From positions 1 to 64,000 of the forward strand of contig JAGXQZ010000075.1 in NCBI GenBank assembly GCA_018336015.1: a stretch of 64,000 bases of DNA, read 5' to 3'. Every line of letters starts with the position of its first letter. The stretch's first letter is position 1. The translations under genes and the position numbers were made by a program. Positions 35,972-46,454 of the stretch are shown here, in pieces. Below the pieces are notes generated by a model. It was not told the origin of the DNA, made no database searches, and was given only the letters and a program-made list of their open reading frames with translations. The DNA comes from Algoriphagus sp. GTDB lineage: Bacteria > Bacteroidota > Bacteroidia > Cytophagales > Cyclobacteriaceae.

Positions 35972-38670
35972 ACTGTTTGATTCTCTAATTGTTTGGATGG
36001 CGTGTAGGCCAAATTTGGGGAAAGCAGACGCTCAGCTTGTTCGATCGAAATCCCCTTTCTCATCGCATAGCTTCCAACTTGGTCTTCGGCAATTTTACCC
36101 AATCCAAAGTATTTAGACTCTGGATGACCGAAGTAAAACCCAGAAACAGAGCTGGTCGGATACATCGCAAAGCTTGAAGTTAATGTGATGCCTACGGTGT
36201 TTTCGAGATCCAAGAGTTTCGCAATAGTTTCTTTTTCCGAGTGCTCAGGACATGCCGGGTAGCCTGGTGCAGGTCTGATACCCGGATATTCTTCACGGAT
36301 CAATGACTCTGTATCAAGTCCTTCCTCTGTAGAATAGCCCCAATATTCTTTTCTCACTATCTCGTGTACATACTCTGCAGCTGCCTCTGCTAATCTATCG
36401 GCCAATGCTTTGAATAGAATGTCATTGTAGTCGTCTCCTGCCGCTTGGAACTCGGCCAATTTAGCTTCCATTCCCAAGCCAGCTGTCACCGCAAAGCAAC
36501 CTAGGTAATCTGTCTGATCAGGATGCAGGTAGTCTGCGAGTGATCGGTTAGGCACTCCTTTACCTTTCTTTCCTTGCTGACGCAAAAAGTGGAATCTGGC
36601 AATCTCAAAGTTCTCATCATTCGGTTCAAAGACAACCGCATCATCCTGCTTTCGCTGAACAGGCAACAAGGTGAAAACCGCCTTGGCAGAGAGCCAACGC
36701 TCCGCAATCAATCGGTCCAACATGGCTTGCGCATCTGCGAAAAGCCGCTTTGCCTCGTCTCCTACGATTGGATCTTCGAATATTTTTGGGTATTTCCCAC
36801 TAAGCATCCACGTGCTGAAGAATGGTGTCCAATCGATGTATTTTCTCAATACCGTCAAATCCAGATCTTCCAAGACAGTTCTTCCCAGCTTTTTAGGCTT
36901 CACCGGCTCAAATGAACTCCAATCAATTTCTACTGGATTGGCCTTAGCCTCTTCGTAGCTGATGAGTTGTTTCACAGACTGCTTAGCCTCGTGCTCCTCG
37001 CGGAGCTCACGGTAAGTAGCTTTTATTTGCTTGTGATAGGCCTCCTTGGTTTCCTCAGAGATCGCCTCACCTGCGATGGGAACAGACTTACTCGCATCAG
37101 TCACGTGAACTACTGTTCCGGAATAGACCGGATCAATCTTCACCGCTGTGTGAATTCTGGAAGTAGTGGCTCCCCCGATCAGCAAAGGAATCTTTAGGCC
37201 TTGACGCTCCATCTCAGAGGCCACATTGACCATTTCATCCAAAGAAGGCGTGATCAAACCGCTCAATCCTATGATATCAACCTTATTTTTGATTGCTTCA
37301 TCGATGATTTTCTGTGCATCCACCATTACACCGAGGTCGATGATTTGGTAGCTATTGCAGGCCAATACCACTCCAACGATGTTTTTACCGATGTCATGGA
37401 CGTCACCTTTCACGGTGGCAAGCAGGATTTTCTTCAAAGAAGATGCCTCTTGTCCTTCTTCCGGTAAAGGCATGAAGGGCTCGAGATAGGCTACTGCCTT
37501 TTTCATCACCCGTGCCGATTTTACTACTTGAGGAAGGAACATTTTCCCTTCTCCAAAAAGATCACCTACCACATTCATCCCGTCCATCAGAGGGCCTTCG
37601 ATCACCTTCAGCGGATTAACTAATTCAAGCCTTGCCGCTTCAGTATCTTCAATGATAAAATCCAAAATTCCCTTCACCAAGGCATGCTCGATACGCTTTG
37701 ATACAGGCTGAGATCTCCAAGCTTCATTTACCACCTCTTTTTTATCGGCAGCTTTTACAGTTTCTGCGAAATCCAACAATCGCTCGGTCGCATCTTCCCT
37801 ACGATCAAAAAGAACGTCTTCGACACGCTCCAAAAGATCCTTTGGGATATCCGCATAGACTTCCAACATAGTTGGATTGACGATACCCATGTCCATCCCA
37901 TGATGAATCGCATGATAAAGAAAAGCAGCATGCATGGCTTCCCTTACTCGGTCATTTCCACGGAAGGAGAAGGATACGTTACTTACCCCACCACTGACCT
38001 TAGCTCCCGGGAGGTTTTCCTTAATCCATTTGGTAGCAAGGAAAAAGTCAAGCGCATTTCTGCGATGCTCTTCCATACCCGTAGCTACAGGGAAAATATT
38101 CGGATCAAAAATGATGTCCTGAGGATTGAATTTGACCCGATCGACCAAGATGCGGTAGCTGCGCTCGCAGATTTCTTTTCTTCGCTCGTAAGTATCAGCT
38201 TGACCCTTTTCGTCAAAAGCCATCACGACCACGGCAGCCCCAAACTTCTTGATCGTTTTCGCCTGCTGTATAAATTCTTCTTCCCCATTTTTCAGGGAGA
38301 TAGAATTCACAATCCCTTTTCCCTGAACACACTTCAAACCTGCCAAGATGATGCTCCACTTGGAGCTATCGATCATGATGGGAATACGACTGATCTCTGG
38401 TTCGGAAGCAATCAAATTAAGGAATCTGACCATCGCAAACTCACCGTCCAGCATCCCCTCATCCATGCAGACATCGAGCACCTGAGCACCGCCTCTCACC
38501 TGATCCAAGGCAATTTCCAGCGCTTCATCATAGTTTCCGCTGAGGATAAGTCTGGCAAATTTCTTCGAACCGGTGATATTGGTTCGCTCGCCGATGTTGA
38601 CAAAATTGATTGTCGGGGTGAAAACCAAAGGCTCCAAGCCTGAGAGTTTCAAATAGTCCTGCTTAGGCAT
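35968..38670 (-). CDS. metH: Methionine synthase, pterin/cobalamin/activation domains (split MetH)
   Basis: This 900-residue protein lacks the homocysteine-binding barrel and starts directly in the pterin domain ([20 protein letters not shown]). The cap and cobalamin-binding domains follow ([19 protein letters not shown] contains the DxHxxG lower-ligand motif, with [13 protein letters not shown] and LLIGGATTS). The C-terminal AdoMet activation domain is marked by [16 protein letters not shown]. The missing barrel is encoded by the gene just upstream, which overlaps by 8 nt. Together they make cobalamin-dependent methionine from homocysteine and methyl-THF. Confidence 0.97.
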   Translation of the reverse strand: MPKQDYLKLSGLEPLVFTPTINFVNIGERTNITGSKKFARLILSGNYDEALEIALDQVRGGAQVLDVCMDEGMLDGEFAMVRFLNLIASEPEISRIPIMIDSSKWSIILAGLKCVQGKGIVNSISLKNGEEEFIQQAKTIKKFGAAVVVMAFDEKGQADTYERRKEICERSYRILVDRVKFNPQDIIFDPNIFPVATGMEEHRRNALDFFLATKWIKENLPGAKVSGGVSNVSFSFRGNDRVREAMHAAFLYHAIHHGMDMGIVNPTMLEVYADIPKDLLERVEDVLFDRREDATERLLDFAETVKAADKKEVVNEAWRSQPVSKRIEHALVKGILDFIIEDTEAARLELVNPLKVIEGPLMDGMNVVGDLFGEGKMFLPQVVKSARVMKKAVAYLEPFMPLPEEGQEASSLKKILLATVKGDVHDIGKNIVGVVLACNSYQIIDLGVMVDAQKIIDEAIKNKVDIIGLSGLITPSLDEMVNVASEMERQGLKIPLLIGGATTSRIHTAVKIDPVYSGTVVHVTDASKSVPIAGEAISEETKEAYHKQIKATYRELREEHEAKQSVKQLISYEEAKANPVEIDWSSFEPVKPKKLGRTVLEDLDLTVLRKYIDWTPFFSTWMLSGKYPKIFEDPIVGDEAKRLFADAQAMLDRLIAERWLSAKAVFTLLPVQRKQDDAVVFEPNDENFEIARFHFLRQQGKKGKGVPNRSLADYLHPDQTDYLGCFAVTAGLGMEAKLAEFQAAGDDYNDILFKALADRLAEAAAEYVHEIVRKEYWGYSTEEGLDTESLIREEYPGIRPAPGYPACPEHSEKETIAKLLDLENTVGITLTSSFAMYPTSSVSGFYFGHPESKYFGLGKIAEDQVGSYAMRKGISIEQAERLLSPNLAYTPSKQLENQTV

Positions 38671-39718
38671 TGCTTCCCTCCTCTTCTAGTTCTTCTTCAA
38701 TTTTTCGTGGCTGAAATTCCGCCGCCATTTTTGCCAAGGCTTTAATATGCTCAGGGGTTGTACCACAGCATCCGCCTAGAATATTTAGCATGCCTTCCCT
38801 CAAAAAGTCTCGCACCTGGTCCGCCATCTCATTTGCCCCCTGATCGTAAGCACCAAACTCATTGGGAAGTCCCGCATTGGGATAGGCCGACACATAGAAT
38901 GGTGCTTTTTGAGAAAGAACCTTTAAGTAAGGTCTGAGCTCTTTTGCTCCCAAAGCACAATTCAAGCCCACTGAGAGCAAAGGAACGTGAGAAACGGAAA
39001 TCAAAAATGCTTCAGTCGTCTGACCTGAGAGTGTTCTACCCGAAGCATCGGTAATAGTGCCCGAGATCATGATCGGCACTCCGCCTTCTTTGGGATCTAA
39101 GGGAATTCCTCTTCCTTCATATACTTCCTGCACTGCATACAAGGCAGCTTTGGCATTCAGCGTATCGAAGATGGTCTCAATTAAGATGATATCTGCCTCC
39201 CCATCCAACAAGCCTCTCACTTGCTCAGCATAGGCCTCTGCCAATTGGTCAAAAGTAATCGCTCGATAACCGGGATCATTGACATCCGGGGAAATCGAGG
39301 CAGTACGATTGGTCGGGCCCACTGCGCCTGCTACAAAACGTGGTTTGGAGGGATCGTTTGCTGTAAACTCATCAGCTACCTCTCTTGCCAATTTGGCTGA
39401 CTGAAAATTGATCTGATAAGCCAAATGAGACAATCCATAATCTTCCTGAGCAATGGTCGTTCCTGAAAAAGTATTGGTTTCGATGATGTCAGCCCCTGCC
39501 TCCAAATATTCCTTATGGATAGCCTTAATGATATCAGGTCTACTCAAAGACAGTAAATCGTTGTTTCCTTTTAGCGATTTGGGATGATCCTTCAACTCAG
39601 GTGTTCTGAAATCTTCCTCAGAGAGTTTGTAACGCTGAATCATGGTGCCCATGGCCCCATCTAGGATCAAAATTCGGTTTTGAATGGATTGAAGGAGGGA
39701 TTCCGTTCGGTTTTGCAT
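38663..39718 (-). CDS. Homocysteine S-methyltransferase half of split MetH
   Basis: The 351-residue protein starts at the ATG at 39718 ([10 protein letters not shown]); the longer frame runs back into the leader. The barrel carries [46 protein letters not shown], the zinc cysteine in [11 protein letters not shown] and the pair in [11 protein letters not shown]. It binds and activates homocysteine as the N-terminal module of MetH does. It is the first gene of the met operon behind the riboswitch. An acidic tail ([11 protein letters not shown]) might serve as the contact to the second half. Confidence 0.95.
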   Translation of the reverse strand: MQNRTESLLQSIQNRILILDGAMGTMIQRYKLSEEDFRTPELKDHPKSLKGNNDLLSLSRPDIIKAIHKEYLEAGADIIETNTFSGTTIAQEDYGLSHLAYQINFQSAKLAREVADEFTANDPSKPRFVAGAVGPTNRTASISPDVNDPGYRAITFDQLAEAYAEQVRGLLDGEADIILIETIFDTLNAKAALYAVQEVYEGRGIPLDPKEGGVPIMISGTITDASGRTLSGQTTEAFLISVSHVPLLSVGLNCALGAKELRPYLKVLSQKAPFYVSAYPNAGLPNEFGAYDQGANEMADQVRDFLREGMLNILGGCCGTTPEHIKALAKMAAEFQPRKIEEELEEEGSNA

Positions 39719-39788
39719 CTTGTAATAAGTCAATTCAAAAAGGCAATCGAGCAAAACACGGAGAAAATAACTAACTATTCTTTCTTCC

Positions 39789-39886
39789 GCTCATCTATTT
39801 CCGGCATTTCCGGAACGGGAGTTAGCACCTTGTAGACAGGTTGCTAAGACGTCGCAGGGCCCTTCCCTCGGTCTTTCTCGATAAGC
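39789..39886 (-). ncRNA. SAM-I riboswitch (S-box leader)
   Basis: Read on the minus strand, the element starts GCTTATCGAGA and ends GATGAGC. These pair as P1 over 7 bp, including one G-U. Between them are AGGGAAGGGCCC, TTAGCAACC and AAGGTGCTAACTCC, which are the conserved core of SAM-I riboswitches including the kink-turn and SAM pocket. It ends about 70 nt upstream of the split-metH start. No strong terminator stem is obvious after it, so the control mode (transcription or translation) is unclear. Binding of SAM should switch the operon off. Confidence 0.95.
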
Positions 39887-39891
39887 CGAAG

Positions 39892-39899
39892 CAAAAGTA
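39892..39899 (-). promoter_or_regulatory. met operon promoter -7 element
   Basis: On the minus strand this reads TACTTTTG, an exact TAnnTTTG match placed so that transcription would start at the first bases of the riboswitch. The -33 element is weak. Confidence 0.65.
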
Positions 39900-39986
39900 A
39901 TATCTAATCTTCAATAAACAGGAGATTTAGGGGACAAAATGAAAATTCTTGACTGGTTTTTTTGAAAAAACAAAAGCTTTTCAGCC

Positions 39987-41303
39987 TTATGGCCTTAAGC
40001 CTATTCCAAAGGTTAAAAAGGGCGCGGACATGTAATCAGTCATCGGTAATCCCCCCAATTTATACCCAGGAAATCCTGCCTCATACCCTCCCGAGGCCGT
40101 GATCACCAAATCAAAAAACTTTCTTTCCGTCATAGGTATGCCATATTCAAAAAGAATTTCGGGTTTAGCCATCAGTCCTGCAGTTTTAAGATACCCATCA
40201 AAATACCGTTGTTCGACTAGCTCAGGGAAATCGGGTTTTTCATTTGCTGAAAGCGTATATCTGAGATTACCAAATCCCAATCCAGCCATAGCACCGATTG
40301 CAAAGTTTTTATACTGAAAGAATTTATAACCCCCGTTACCATAAACTCGAAGACTGTTTAAGCTGTGGGTTTGAGAATTGCTGGCCCGACCATCCATCGC
40401 AAGATTGAAGACATCCACACCATAGAGCATTCCATCCGTTTCGCCAAGTATCCGCAATCCCCAGTTACTAGGTTTTCCTTGTAGCGGCTGATAACCATTT
40501 TCTTCCAATACAGCATTGAATTTATCCGGTGAAGAAAAATGAATACCCCTGATCAAAGAAATTCCGATTGTAGCGTCTTTATAGAAAAAATTGCGATCGG
40601 GCAATGAAATTCCAGCTCCTACTCTCACAAAAGCACCCGCTTGAGCATTGTCAAATGCCAGACCATTTATGGACCAACTTCCCTCAAAGGGACTGAAGGA
40701 ATACCCAACTTTGGCTAGGATTTCCAATGATTCTTTCCGACCGGGCAGATCAAAATCATAGCTAGCTTGAAAACCAATTTCTGTCAAAAAATCCCCAAAT
40801 CCGTTTGTTCCCTTCTGGATGTCATTTTTTCGGAGAATAAAACCTCTTCGCGGACTTTGTAAAAAAGAATTGAGATCAGATTCTTGTTCAGAAGGCAGCA
40901 TCTGAAAATTCATATAACCCATACCTAGGGACATGTAATGAATCAACTGGAATTTTCCTTCTTCTGTCAATGAATAGCCCACATTCAACAAAGCTCTGGA
41001 GGTCCGATACTTGATATCAAACTGGTCAAATTCACTGGTTTTGCTTTGATGCTGAGTCAGTTCAAAGCCAACCACAAAATCATTAACTCGAGTCTGATAA
41101 CCCAAACCATAGGTACGGTATCTATTTCGAAGCGGTGAGAGTCCTCGATCCGAAAGAAGCTCATTGAACTGTCTGATTTTAGCACCTGAACTGCCCGTGA
41201 AGCCATAAAACGAGGATCTTTTTTCCATCAGTTTTTGAGCTTGAACAGAATAAGCAAGAGCTAATGTCAAAAAAACAGGAATGATACGCTTAAGGTAATT
41301 CAT
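39987..41303 (-). CDS. Putative outer-membrane beta-barrel protein
   Basis: The 438-residue protein has a signal peptide (MNYLKRIIPVFLTLALA, cleavage near VQAQ). Many alternating aromatic and hydrophobic strands follow, such as FVVGFELTQHQSK and YGVDVFNLAMDG, with turns rich in Gly and Asn, and it ends in FLTFGIGLRP. I do not recognise a named family. Predicted features suggest a barrel of more than ten strands. It is flanked by the met leader and the giant histidine kinase, both on the same strand, with separate transcription likely. Confidence 0.7.
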   Translation of the reverse strand: MNYLKRIIPVFLTLALAYSVQAQKLMEKRSSFYGFTGSSGAKIRQFNELLSDRGLSPLRNRYRTYGLGYQTRVNDFVVGFELTQHQSKTSEFDQFDIKYRTSRALLNVGYSLTEEGKFQLIHYMSLGMGYMNFQMLPSEQESDLNSFLQSPRRGFILRKNDIQKGTNGFGDFLTEIGFQASYDFDLPGRKESLEILAKVGYSFSPFEGSWSINGLAFDNAQAGAFVRVGAGISLPDRNFFYKDATIGISLIRGIHFSSPDKFNAVLEENGYQPLQGKPSNWGLRILGETDGMLYGVDVFNLAMDGRASNSQTHSLNSLRVYGNGGYKFFQYKNFAIGAMAGLGFGNLRYTLSANEKPDFPELVEQRYFDGYLKTAGLMAKPEILFEYGIPMTERKFFDLVITASGGYEAGFPGYKLGGLPMTDYMSAPFLTFGIGLRP

Positions 41304-41373
41304 TGATTTGGTTTAAAATGGTCGGCTAGATTTGGCCATTTCCTACTTGACAAAATTAATGCTAAACCAAAAT

Positions 41374-44300
41374 TCAACCCTGATCTTTTGAATTCAAAAC
41401 CTTACTTATTTTCTCATACAACACTTCAGGAGAAAATGGCTTGGGTACAAAATCATCAAATCCTGCCTCATTCAATTCATCTTTTACTTCATTGTAGGAT
41501 GCTGCTGTCAAAGCCAAAATCGGAACATGGGACTTTTCAAGAATCTTATTCTGGCGGATAGAAGTAGCCACTTCAAAACCGTCCAATTCGGGCATTTGCA
41601 AATCAAGGAGAACCAAATCAAACGAATGTTGCTCAAAAATCTCCAAGGCCTCTTTCCCGTCACTTGCGATAAAGAGTTGGCCCGCATTCCATTTGGTCAA
41701 AAATTTACGAATCAAAATCTGGTTGACCACATTATCCTCTGCTACCAAAATGGATGCTTTTTCCAATGATTTAGAGTTGGAAGGTGTGGAGCTTTCTGCC
41801 TCTTGTTTTGGTTGGACCAACTGCTCAAAAGGAATCGAAAATTCAAATACACTTCCCCCTCCTGATCTATCTGTCAGCTTGATATGACCTCCATAGAGCT
41901 CAACCAGTCGTTTGACTATCGCCAATCCCAAACCAGTGCCTCCATATTTTCTAGTAGTAGAGGAAGATGCCTGAGTGAATGCCTCAAAAATGCTTTTCTT
42001 TTTGGCATCCGGTATCCCTATTCCGGAATCTTCAAATCGGAATTTGATTTCAGTTTTACCTTCTTTTACATTTTCTCTTAAAAGCGAAATTCTCACAAAA
42101 CCCCTTTCCGTAAACTTGACGGCATTCGAAACCAAATTATTAATTACCTGCCCGAGGCGAAGTGGATCGCCGATCAAAGTTTCCGGAATAGCTTCGTCGA
42201 TTTCACAGCTGAGCCGTAAGCTTTTTTCATTAGCCTGAAAACTATGTGAATGAACAATCCTGTGTACGACATTTCTCAAATCAAAGGAAATTCGCTCCAA
42301 TTCTACTTTTCCAGAATCAATCTTATTGTAATCCAGGATATCATTGATCAGAGCCATTAGATTCTCGGCTGAGAATTGAAGGGTTTTAAGGTTTTCCAAT
42401 TGGTCAGGCCGTGGATTTTCTTCCATCAGAAAATGAGTTAAGCCAATCACCGCATTCATTGGCGTGCGGATCTCATGGCTCATCACGGATAGAAACTGCG
42501 ACTTGACCAAAGACGCCTGTTCTGCCTTTTCTTTGGCTATTCTGAGCTCCTGTTCTGCTTCTTTTAGCTTTGACACATCACGCGCAATCCCGGTGTAAAA
42601 GCGCTGCTGTCCAGATTTGTCCTGAATCAGTTTACCATTGGAGCTGAAAACCCTGTAGGTACCATTGCGATGTCTAAGTCTAAACTCCAAAAACTGAGTT
42701 GAGGAAAGCAGATCTTTCTTCTCCTCCAACATGACCCGAAACTGATCAAGGTCATCAGGATTCAAAAACTCAAAAATACTTCTGCCAGTCACTTCTTCAG
42801 AGCTGTAATCCAGGAATTGCTTCACATTTGGAGATACATACTGCAGCATGAATGTCTCGGAGAGTGAAAAGATTATTTCGGTCGATTCCTCCACCAGGCT
42901 CCTGTATTTTTCCTCAGAATTGATTAAATCCTGCTTGGCCTGATGCTCCTCCTGTATGTCCCGAATGATGCTGAGAGCATATTGCACCTGATCATTTTCT
43001 ATAATTGGACGGATTATTCGATGGTAGTGCCTTCCATTGAGGGAGAATTCCGACTCGACAATTTCCCGATCAAAATAGACCCTATCGAGGAGCTGACTCA
43101 CTTGTTCGTAAGAAGTCAGCTGAAGTTCGCTGAGATGCTTACCTTCAAAATCTTCCCTTCTCAAGCCCCAAGCGGCAAAATTGCTGCCTTCTGCCAAAAT
43201 GTACCTTCGCTGGGAATCAAGAAGAAAAATATTTGTCCTCGGTATGTTGGACGCCAATACCCTGTATTGCTTGTCTCTTTCTTTTTGAATCGTATCTATC
43301 CGCTTTCGATCGGAGATATCCTGAAAAAGGCCCTCATGCAAAATGATGTTTCCAATATCATCTTTTACATCAGAAGTACGATCCTCTACCCAGATGAACT
43401 CCCCTTGTGTGGTTCTGATTCTGTATTCCCCAGAAAATGATTTAATCCCCTCTTGAACCGTCTGAATTCTAGCCAGGTCCAAGATGACTTCTTTGTCATC
43501 TGGATGAACCAAATTAAGAAATGAAACCTCATTTCTAATCAGGTAGTCGGCGTCGTATCCAAATCTATTGATGTTGTCAGAGATGTATTTAATCCGGTAT
43601 TCATCGCTGGGGTCAACTCGAAAAAGAACAACGGGGCTATTTTCAATGATCAACTTTGCCCTTCGGGCCACCTGCTCTGATTTGTACTTCTCTGCAAGAC
43701 TATGAAGAATGAATGAATAACCGATTTTTTCTTCCCCTTCTGAAAATATTGGCTGTAAAGTCATTTCAAAAGGGGATGCCTTTGAATGGAGAGTTTTGAT
43801 AAATTGTTCAGATTTCCAATTTTCTTTTTGATTCAGAGATTCAGCAATCTCTTTGAGATCCTCATTTTCTCTCCAATCTATCTCTAGTAAATCCTCAAGC
43901 TGACCCCTAAAGGACTGGGCAGTCTCTGGACAGCAGAGTTGCACCGCCGCTTCGTTGAGATAGATCACTTCCAGGGAAAGATTTGTGACTACAATTGGAT
44001 CGGAAACCTGTGCAAGGATTTGGGATTGCAATCTCAGATATCCATCTGCAGCTCTTTTATGTGTGATATCTGTACAAAACCCGTATATCTCCAATCCTTG
44101 GCTGAGGTAGTCGCGCTTCCCTTCAATCTCGTAACTGATGTGCTTTGATTTGCCATCTTGAGCTGTAATAGTAAACTCTCCCGAAGTGCGCTGGAGATTT
44201 TCAGAGGCCAGCTTGAGATTTTGAATGAATTCCTTGCGAAATGGCTTGTCTATTTTGTAAATCAAAACCGCAAAATCCGTGATAACGGGTCGATCACCCA

Positions 44301-45678
44301 TCCCAAGGAGCTTGGACAATCCGGCTGAAAAATGAAATCGCTTGTTATGAGCCCCAAACCTCCACGAACCTGAGCTGGAAAGTATTTCAGTGTTTGCAAG
44401 TAAGTTTTCATTTCGCTGCAGCCTCCTCATCATTTGACTGCCAAGGTATGCTCCAGCCAATATATCCCCCAATTGCTTGAAAACCTGAATTTCCTTTTCT
44501 TCAAAAAAGAAAACTCCCTGAATAAATTCGAATTGGATGATCCCCAGGAGTCTTTGACCGGAAATGAGTGGAACCAGAAGCATTTTACGTTCTACCTCTT
44601 CCCTGTTCAGTTTGGATTTAAGCTTTAAGGTTCTTAGAATAACTTTTCCGTTCTCCAATTCACTCTTGACCGAATTAATCAGCCCAAAATACCTTGGGCT
44701 AGCCACCGTAGATTGATCTCCAGATTTAGTCCAGTGATTCAAAATTTCCAATTCGCGAGTGTCTCGGTTTATGATGAGAATTTTGGATTCCTCAGCCTGA
44801 AGCATTTCTCCAAACTGTACTAAAGCTTTGTCAAACTCATCTTCCAAATTAGACCAGCGACCATTGATCAGCTGGGCTGATATCCAATTGATTTGATTTT
44901 CGATCTCATACCTACGCTGAAGCGATTGCTCAGTGAGGATAAAATCAGTGATGTCTCTCGAACTGAAGAGGATCCCCTGAATTTGAGGATGATCAAGAAG
45001 GTTTCTGGCAAAACTCTCCAGGTAGATTCGCCTACCTGTGGAAAGGTTGATCCAAAAATCCAAAGCCACTTCTTCGTTTGAATTTAGAATTTCATCAAAG
45101 CTACCCTTGACTATTTCGAATATGCCAGCTGCTATGAACTCCTTATAGTTTCTACCCAAGAGATCAGAGGCAGGAATACCGATATTTTTTTCTACCGAAT
45201 TACTGACGTAGAGGTAATTCCCGTCCTGATCGAAAATAGCTATCAGGTCATGGTAATTGGTAAGAATACTCTGCATGTATCCATACTCCCGACCTAAAGC
45301 ATCTTCAAGGGCATCCTGTCGAGTTTGAACAGAATCGTCAGTTTTTTGGATCTTTTGACCTTTCGCAATCAAAAAACGAGATGAATAACTTGATGGCAAA
45401 GGGGTAAAACACCATTCATGCAATACATCCTGATCGGATTTGGTGGTAAGTGGAACTTGAACTTTTGGCAAGGATCCCTTTCCTTCCAAGAAATAATTTT
45501 CAAGGACAAGTAGATGAGCTGGTTGCCTAAAATAGTCTTTCCAATTGTCCCCTATGGAAACAAAATTCTCCAGAAAATACCTGTTGAAAAAAATAATCTC
45601 GTCAGAGTCCATTAAAAAAAGTGGTTCTTCGAGTTGATTGAAAAAGTCCGAAATATCGAATTGTTGAAATTGATCCAT
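41374..45678 (-). CDS. Hybrid multi-PAS sensor histidine kinase/response regulator
   Basis: The 1434-residue protein starts at the ATG at 45678; a GTG five codons upstream is less likely. It has no membrane segment. The domain order is two PAS, one GAF (about 265-410), five more PAS domains, HisKA with phosphorylated His1068 in SHEIRTP, an ATPase domain with NLVSNAVKFT, DSGIGIP and GTGLGLAIVKRL, and a receiver domain with Asp1359 in LLDLQMPELDG. No output domain follows, so phosphate is probably passed to an unlinked phosphotransfer protein. The signals are unknown; the number of PAS domains is at the high end even for Bacteroidota. Confidence 0.95.
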   Translation of the reverse strand: MDQFQQFDISDFFNQLEEPLFLMDSDEIIFFNRYFLENFVSIGDNWKDYFRQPAHLLVLENYFLEGKGSLPKVQVPLTTKSDQDVLHEWCFTPLPSSYSSRFLIAKGQKIQKTDDSVQTRQDALEDALGREYGYMQSILTNYHDLIAIFDQDGNYLYVSNSVEKNIGIPASDLLGRNYKEFIAAGIFEIVKGSFDEILNSNEEVALDFWINLSTGRRIYLESFARNLLDHPQIQGILFSSRDITDFILTEQSLQRRYEIENQINWISAQLINGRWSNLEDEFDKALVQFGEMLQAEESKILIINRDTRELEILNHWTKSGDQSTVASPRYFGLINSVKSELENGKVILRTLKLKSKLNREEVERKMLLVPLISGQRLLGIIQFEFIQGVFFFEEKEIQVFKQLGDILAGAYLGSQMMRRLQRNENLLANTEILSSSGSWRFGAHNKRFHFSAGLSKLLGMGDRPVITDFAVLIYKIDKPFRKEFIQNLKLASENLQRTSGEFTITAQDGKSKHISYEIEGKRDYLSQGLEIYGFCTDITHKRAADGYLRLQSQILAQVSDPIVVTNLSLEVIYLNEAAVQLCCPETAQSFRGQLEDLLEIDWRENEDLKEIAESLNQKENWKSEQFIKTLHSKASPFEMTLQPIFSEGEEKIGYSFILHSLAEKYKSEQVARRAKLIIENSPVVLFRVDPSDEYRIKYISDNINRFGYDADYLIRNEVSFLNLVHPDDKEVILDLARIQTVQEGIKSFSGEYRIRTTQGEFIWVEDRTSDVKDDIGNIILHEGLFQDISDRKRIDTIQKERDKQYRVLASNIPRTNIFLLDSQRRYILAEGSNFAAWGLRREDFEGKHLSELQLTSYEQVSQLLDRVYFDREIVESEFSLNGRHYHRIIRPIIENDQVQYALSIIRDIQEEHQAKQDLINSEEKYRSLVEESTEIIFSLSETFMLQYVSPNVKQFLDYSSEEVTGRSIFEFLNPDDLDQFRVMLEEKKDLLSSTQFLEFRLRHRNGTYRVFSSNGKLIQDKSGQQRFYTGIARDVSKLKEAEQELRIAKEKAEQASLVKSQFLSVMSHEIRTPMNAVIGLTHFLMEENPRPDQLENLKTLQFSAENLMALINDILDYNKIDSGKVELERISFDLRNVVHRIVHSHSFQANEKSLRLSCEIDEAIPETLIGDPLRLGQVINNLVSNAVKFTERGFVRISLLRENVKEGKTEIKFRFEDSGIGIPDAKKKSIFEAFTQASSSTTRKYGGTGLGLAIVKRLVELYGGHIKLTDRSGGGSVFEFSIPFEQLVQPKQEAESSTPSNSKSLEKASILVAEDNVVNQILIRKFLTKWNAGQLFIASDGKEALEIFEQHSFDLVLLDLQMPELDGFEVATSIRQNKILEKSHVPILALTAASYNEVKDELNEAGFDDFVPKPFSPEVLYEKISKVLNSKDQG

Positions 45679-45872
45679 AGGATTAAAACTCACTCCCCTA
45701 ACTTGGGAAAACTTTTTAAGAGAAAAAACTACTTTTTAAGAAAGGCATTTCCTTTATCGGGTTACAATTTTGTAAAAGATCAGAAGGTTCACATCATGAA
45801 TTGACCTAAAAGGCAAAACTTTTTACCCCAGCACTCGTGACAATGCTAGTTAAATCTTAAACAAACCCCATT

Positions 45873-46193
45873 ATGATTATTTCCACTACCAGCACACTCC
45901 AAGGTTATCACATTGACCAGTACTTAGGATTAGTCTCCGGTGAAACCATCATCGGCGCGAATATTTTCAAAGATTTTTTTGCAAGTATCACCGATATCGT
46001 AGGTGGTAGATCCTCTGCCTATGAACAAGTACTCCGCGAGGCTAAAGCTACTGCCATGGCTGAAATGGAAATGCAGGCCAGACAGTTTGGAGCTAATGCC
46101 ATCATCGGTATTGACCTAGATTATGAAACCATCCGAGAAGGCATGCTAATGGTCACCGTCAGTGGAACTGCAGTAAAGACTACAAAACTATAA
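45873..46193 (+). CDS. UPF0145 (YbjQ) family protein
   Basis: The 106-residue cytosolic protein has the family blocks [20 protein letters not shown], split as YLGLVSGE and IGAN, with [17 protein letters not shown]-like helix [16 protein letters not shown] and [13 protein letters not shown]. The family forms pentamers and is described as a putative heavy-metal-binding domain, with no proven function. It stands alone, divergent from the kinase gene. Confidence 0.9.
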   Translation: MIISTTSTLQGYHIDQYLGLVSGETIIGANIFKDFFASITDIVGGRSSAYEQVLREAKATAMAEMEMQARQFGANAIIGIDLDYETIREGMLMVTVSGTAVKTTKL

Positions 46194-46198
46194 CACAA

Positions 46199-46220
46199 AA
46201 GCCCTGAAATATCAGGGCTT
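46199..46220. terminator. Bidirectional terminator overlapping a coding end
   Basis: The stem AAGCCCTGA / TCAGGGCTT with a 4-nt loop is followed by ATTTATTT. The right arm is also the last two codons and stop of the convergent 2Fe-2S gene. Confidence 0.88.
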
Positions 46221-46454
46221 ATTTATTTGCGAAAGAACAACATCCAAAGTGGCTTTTTTGCAAAAATGATCTCCTACAATTACCACCGGAGCAGATTTGC
46301 ACATATCCATACATTGGGTTCTTATCAGCTTTACATTGCCTTTTAAGTCACCTGACTTTGCAGACTCCTTAAGTTCTTTCCTCAGCGATTTACCTCCGGA
46401 TTTTTTACAATCCGATCCTGTACAACAAAAAACCAAGGTCTTTGAGTGCTTCAT
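46212..46454 (-). CDS. Thioredoxin-like [2Fe-2S] ferredoxin domain protein
   Basis: The 80-residue protein starts at the ATG at 46454, which overlaps the DUF819 stop by one base (TGATG). The cysteine pattern VFCCTGSDCKKSG and RTQCMDMCKSAPVV fits the thioredoxin-like 2Fe-2S ferredoxin fold found in NuoE-like proteins and (2Fe-2S) domain orphans. It probably acts in electron transfer. It shares an operon with the DUF819 permease, but no functional link is known. Confidence 0.88.
   Translation of the reverse strand: MKHSKTLVFCCTGSDCKKSGGKSLRKELKESAKSGDLKGNVKLIRTQCMDMCKSAPVVIVGDHFCKKATLDVVLSQINKP

Noticed and set aside
37900-38643. Plus-strand open frame of 247 codons
   Set aside because: It is antisense to conserved MetH pterin-domain sequence and shows no signal of its own.
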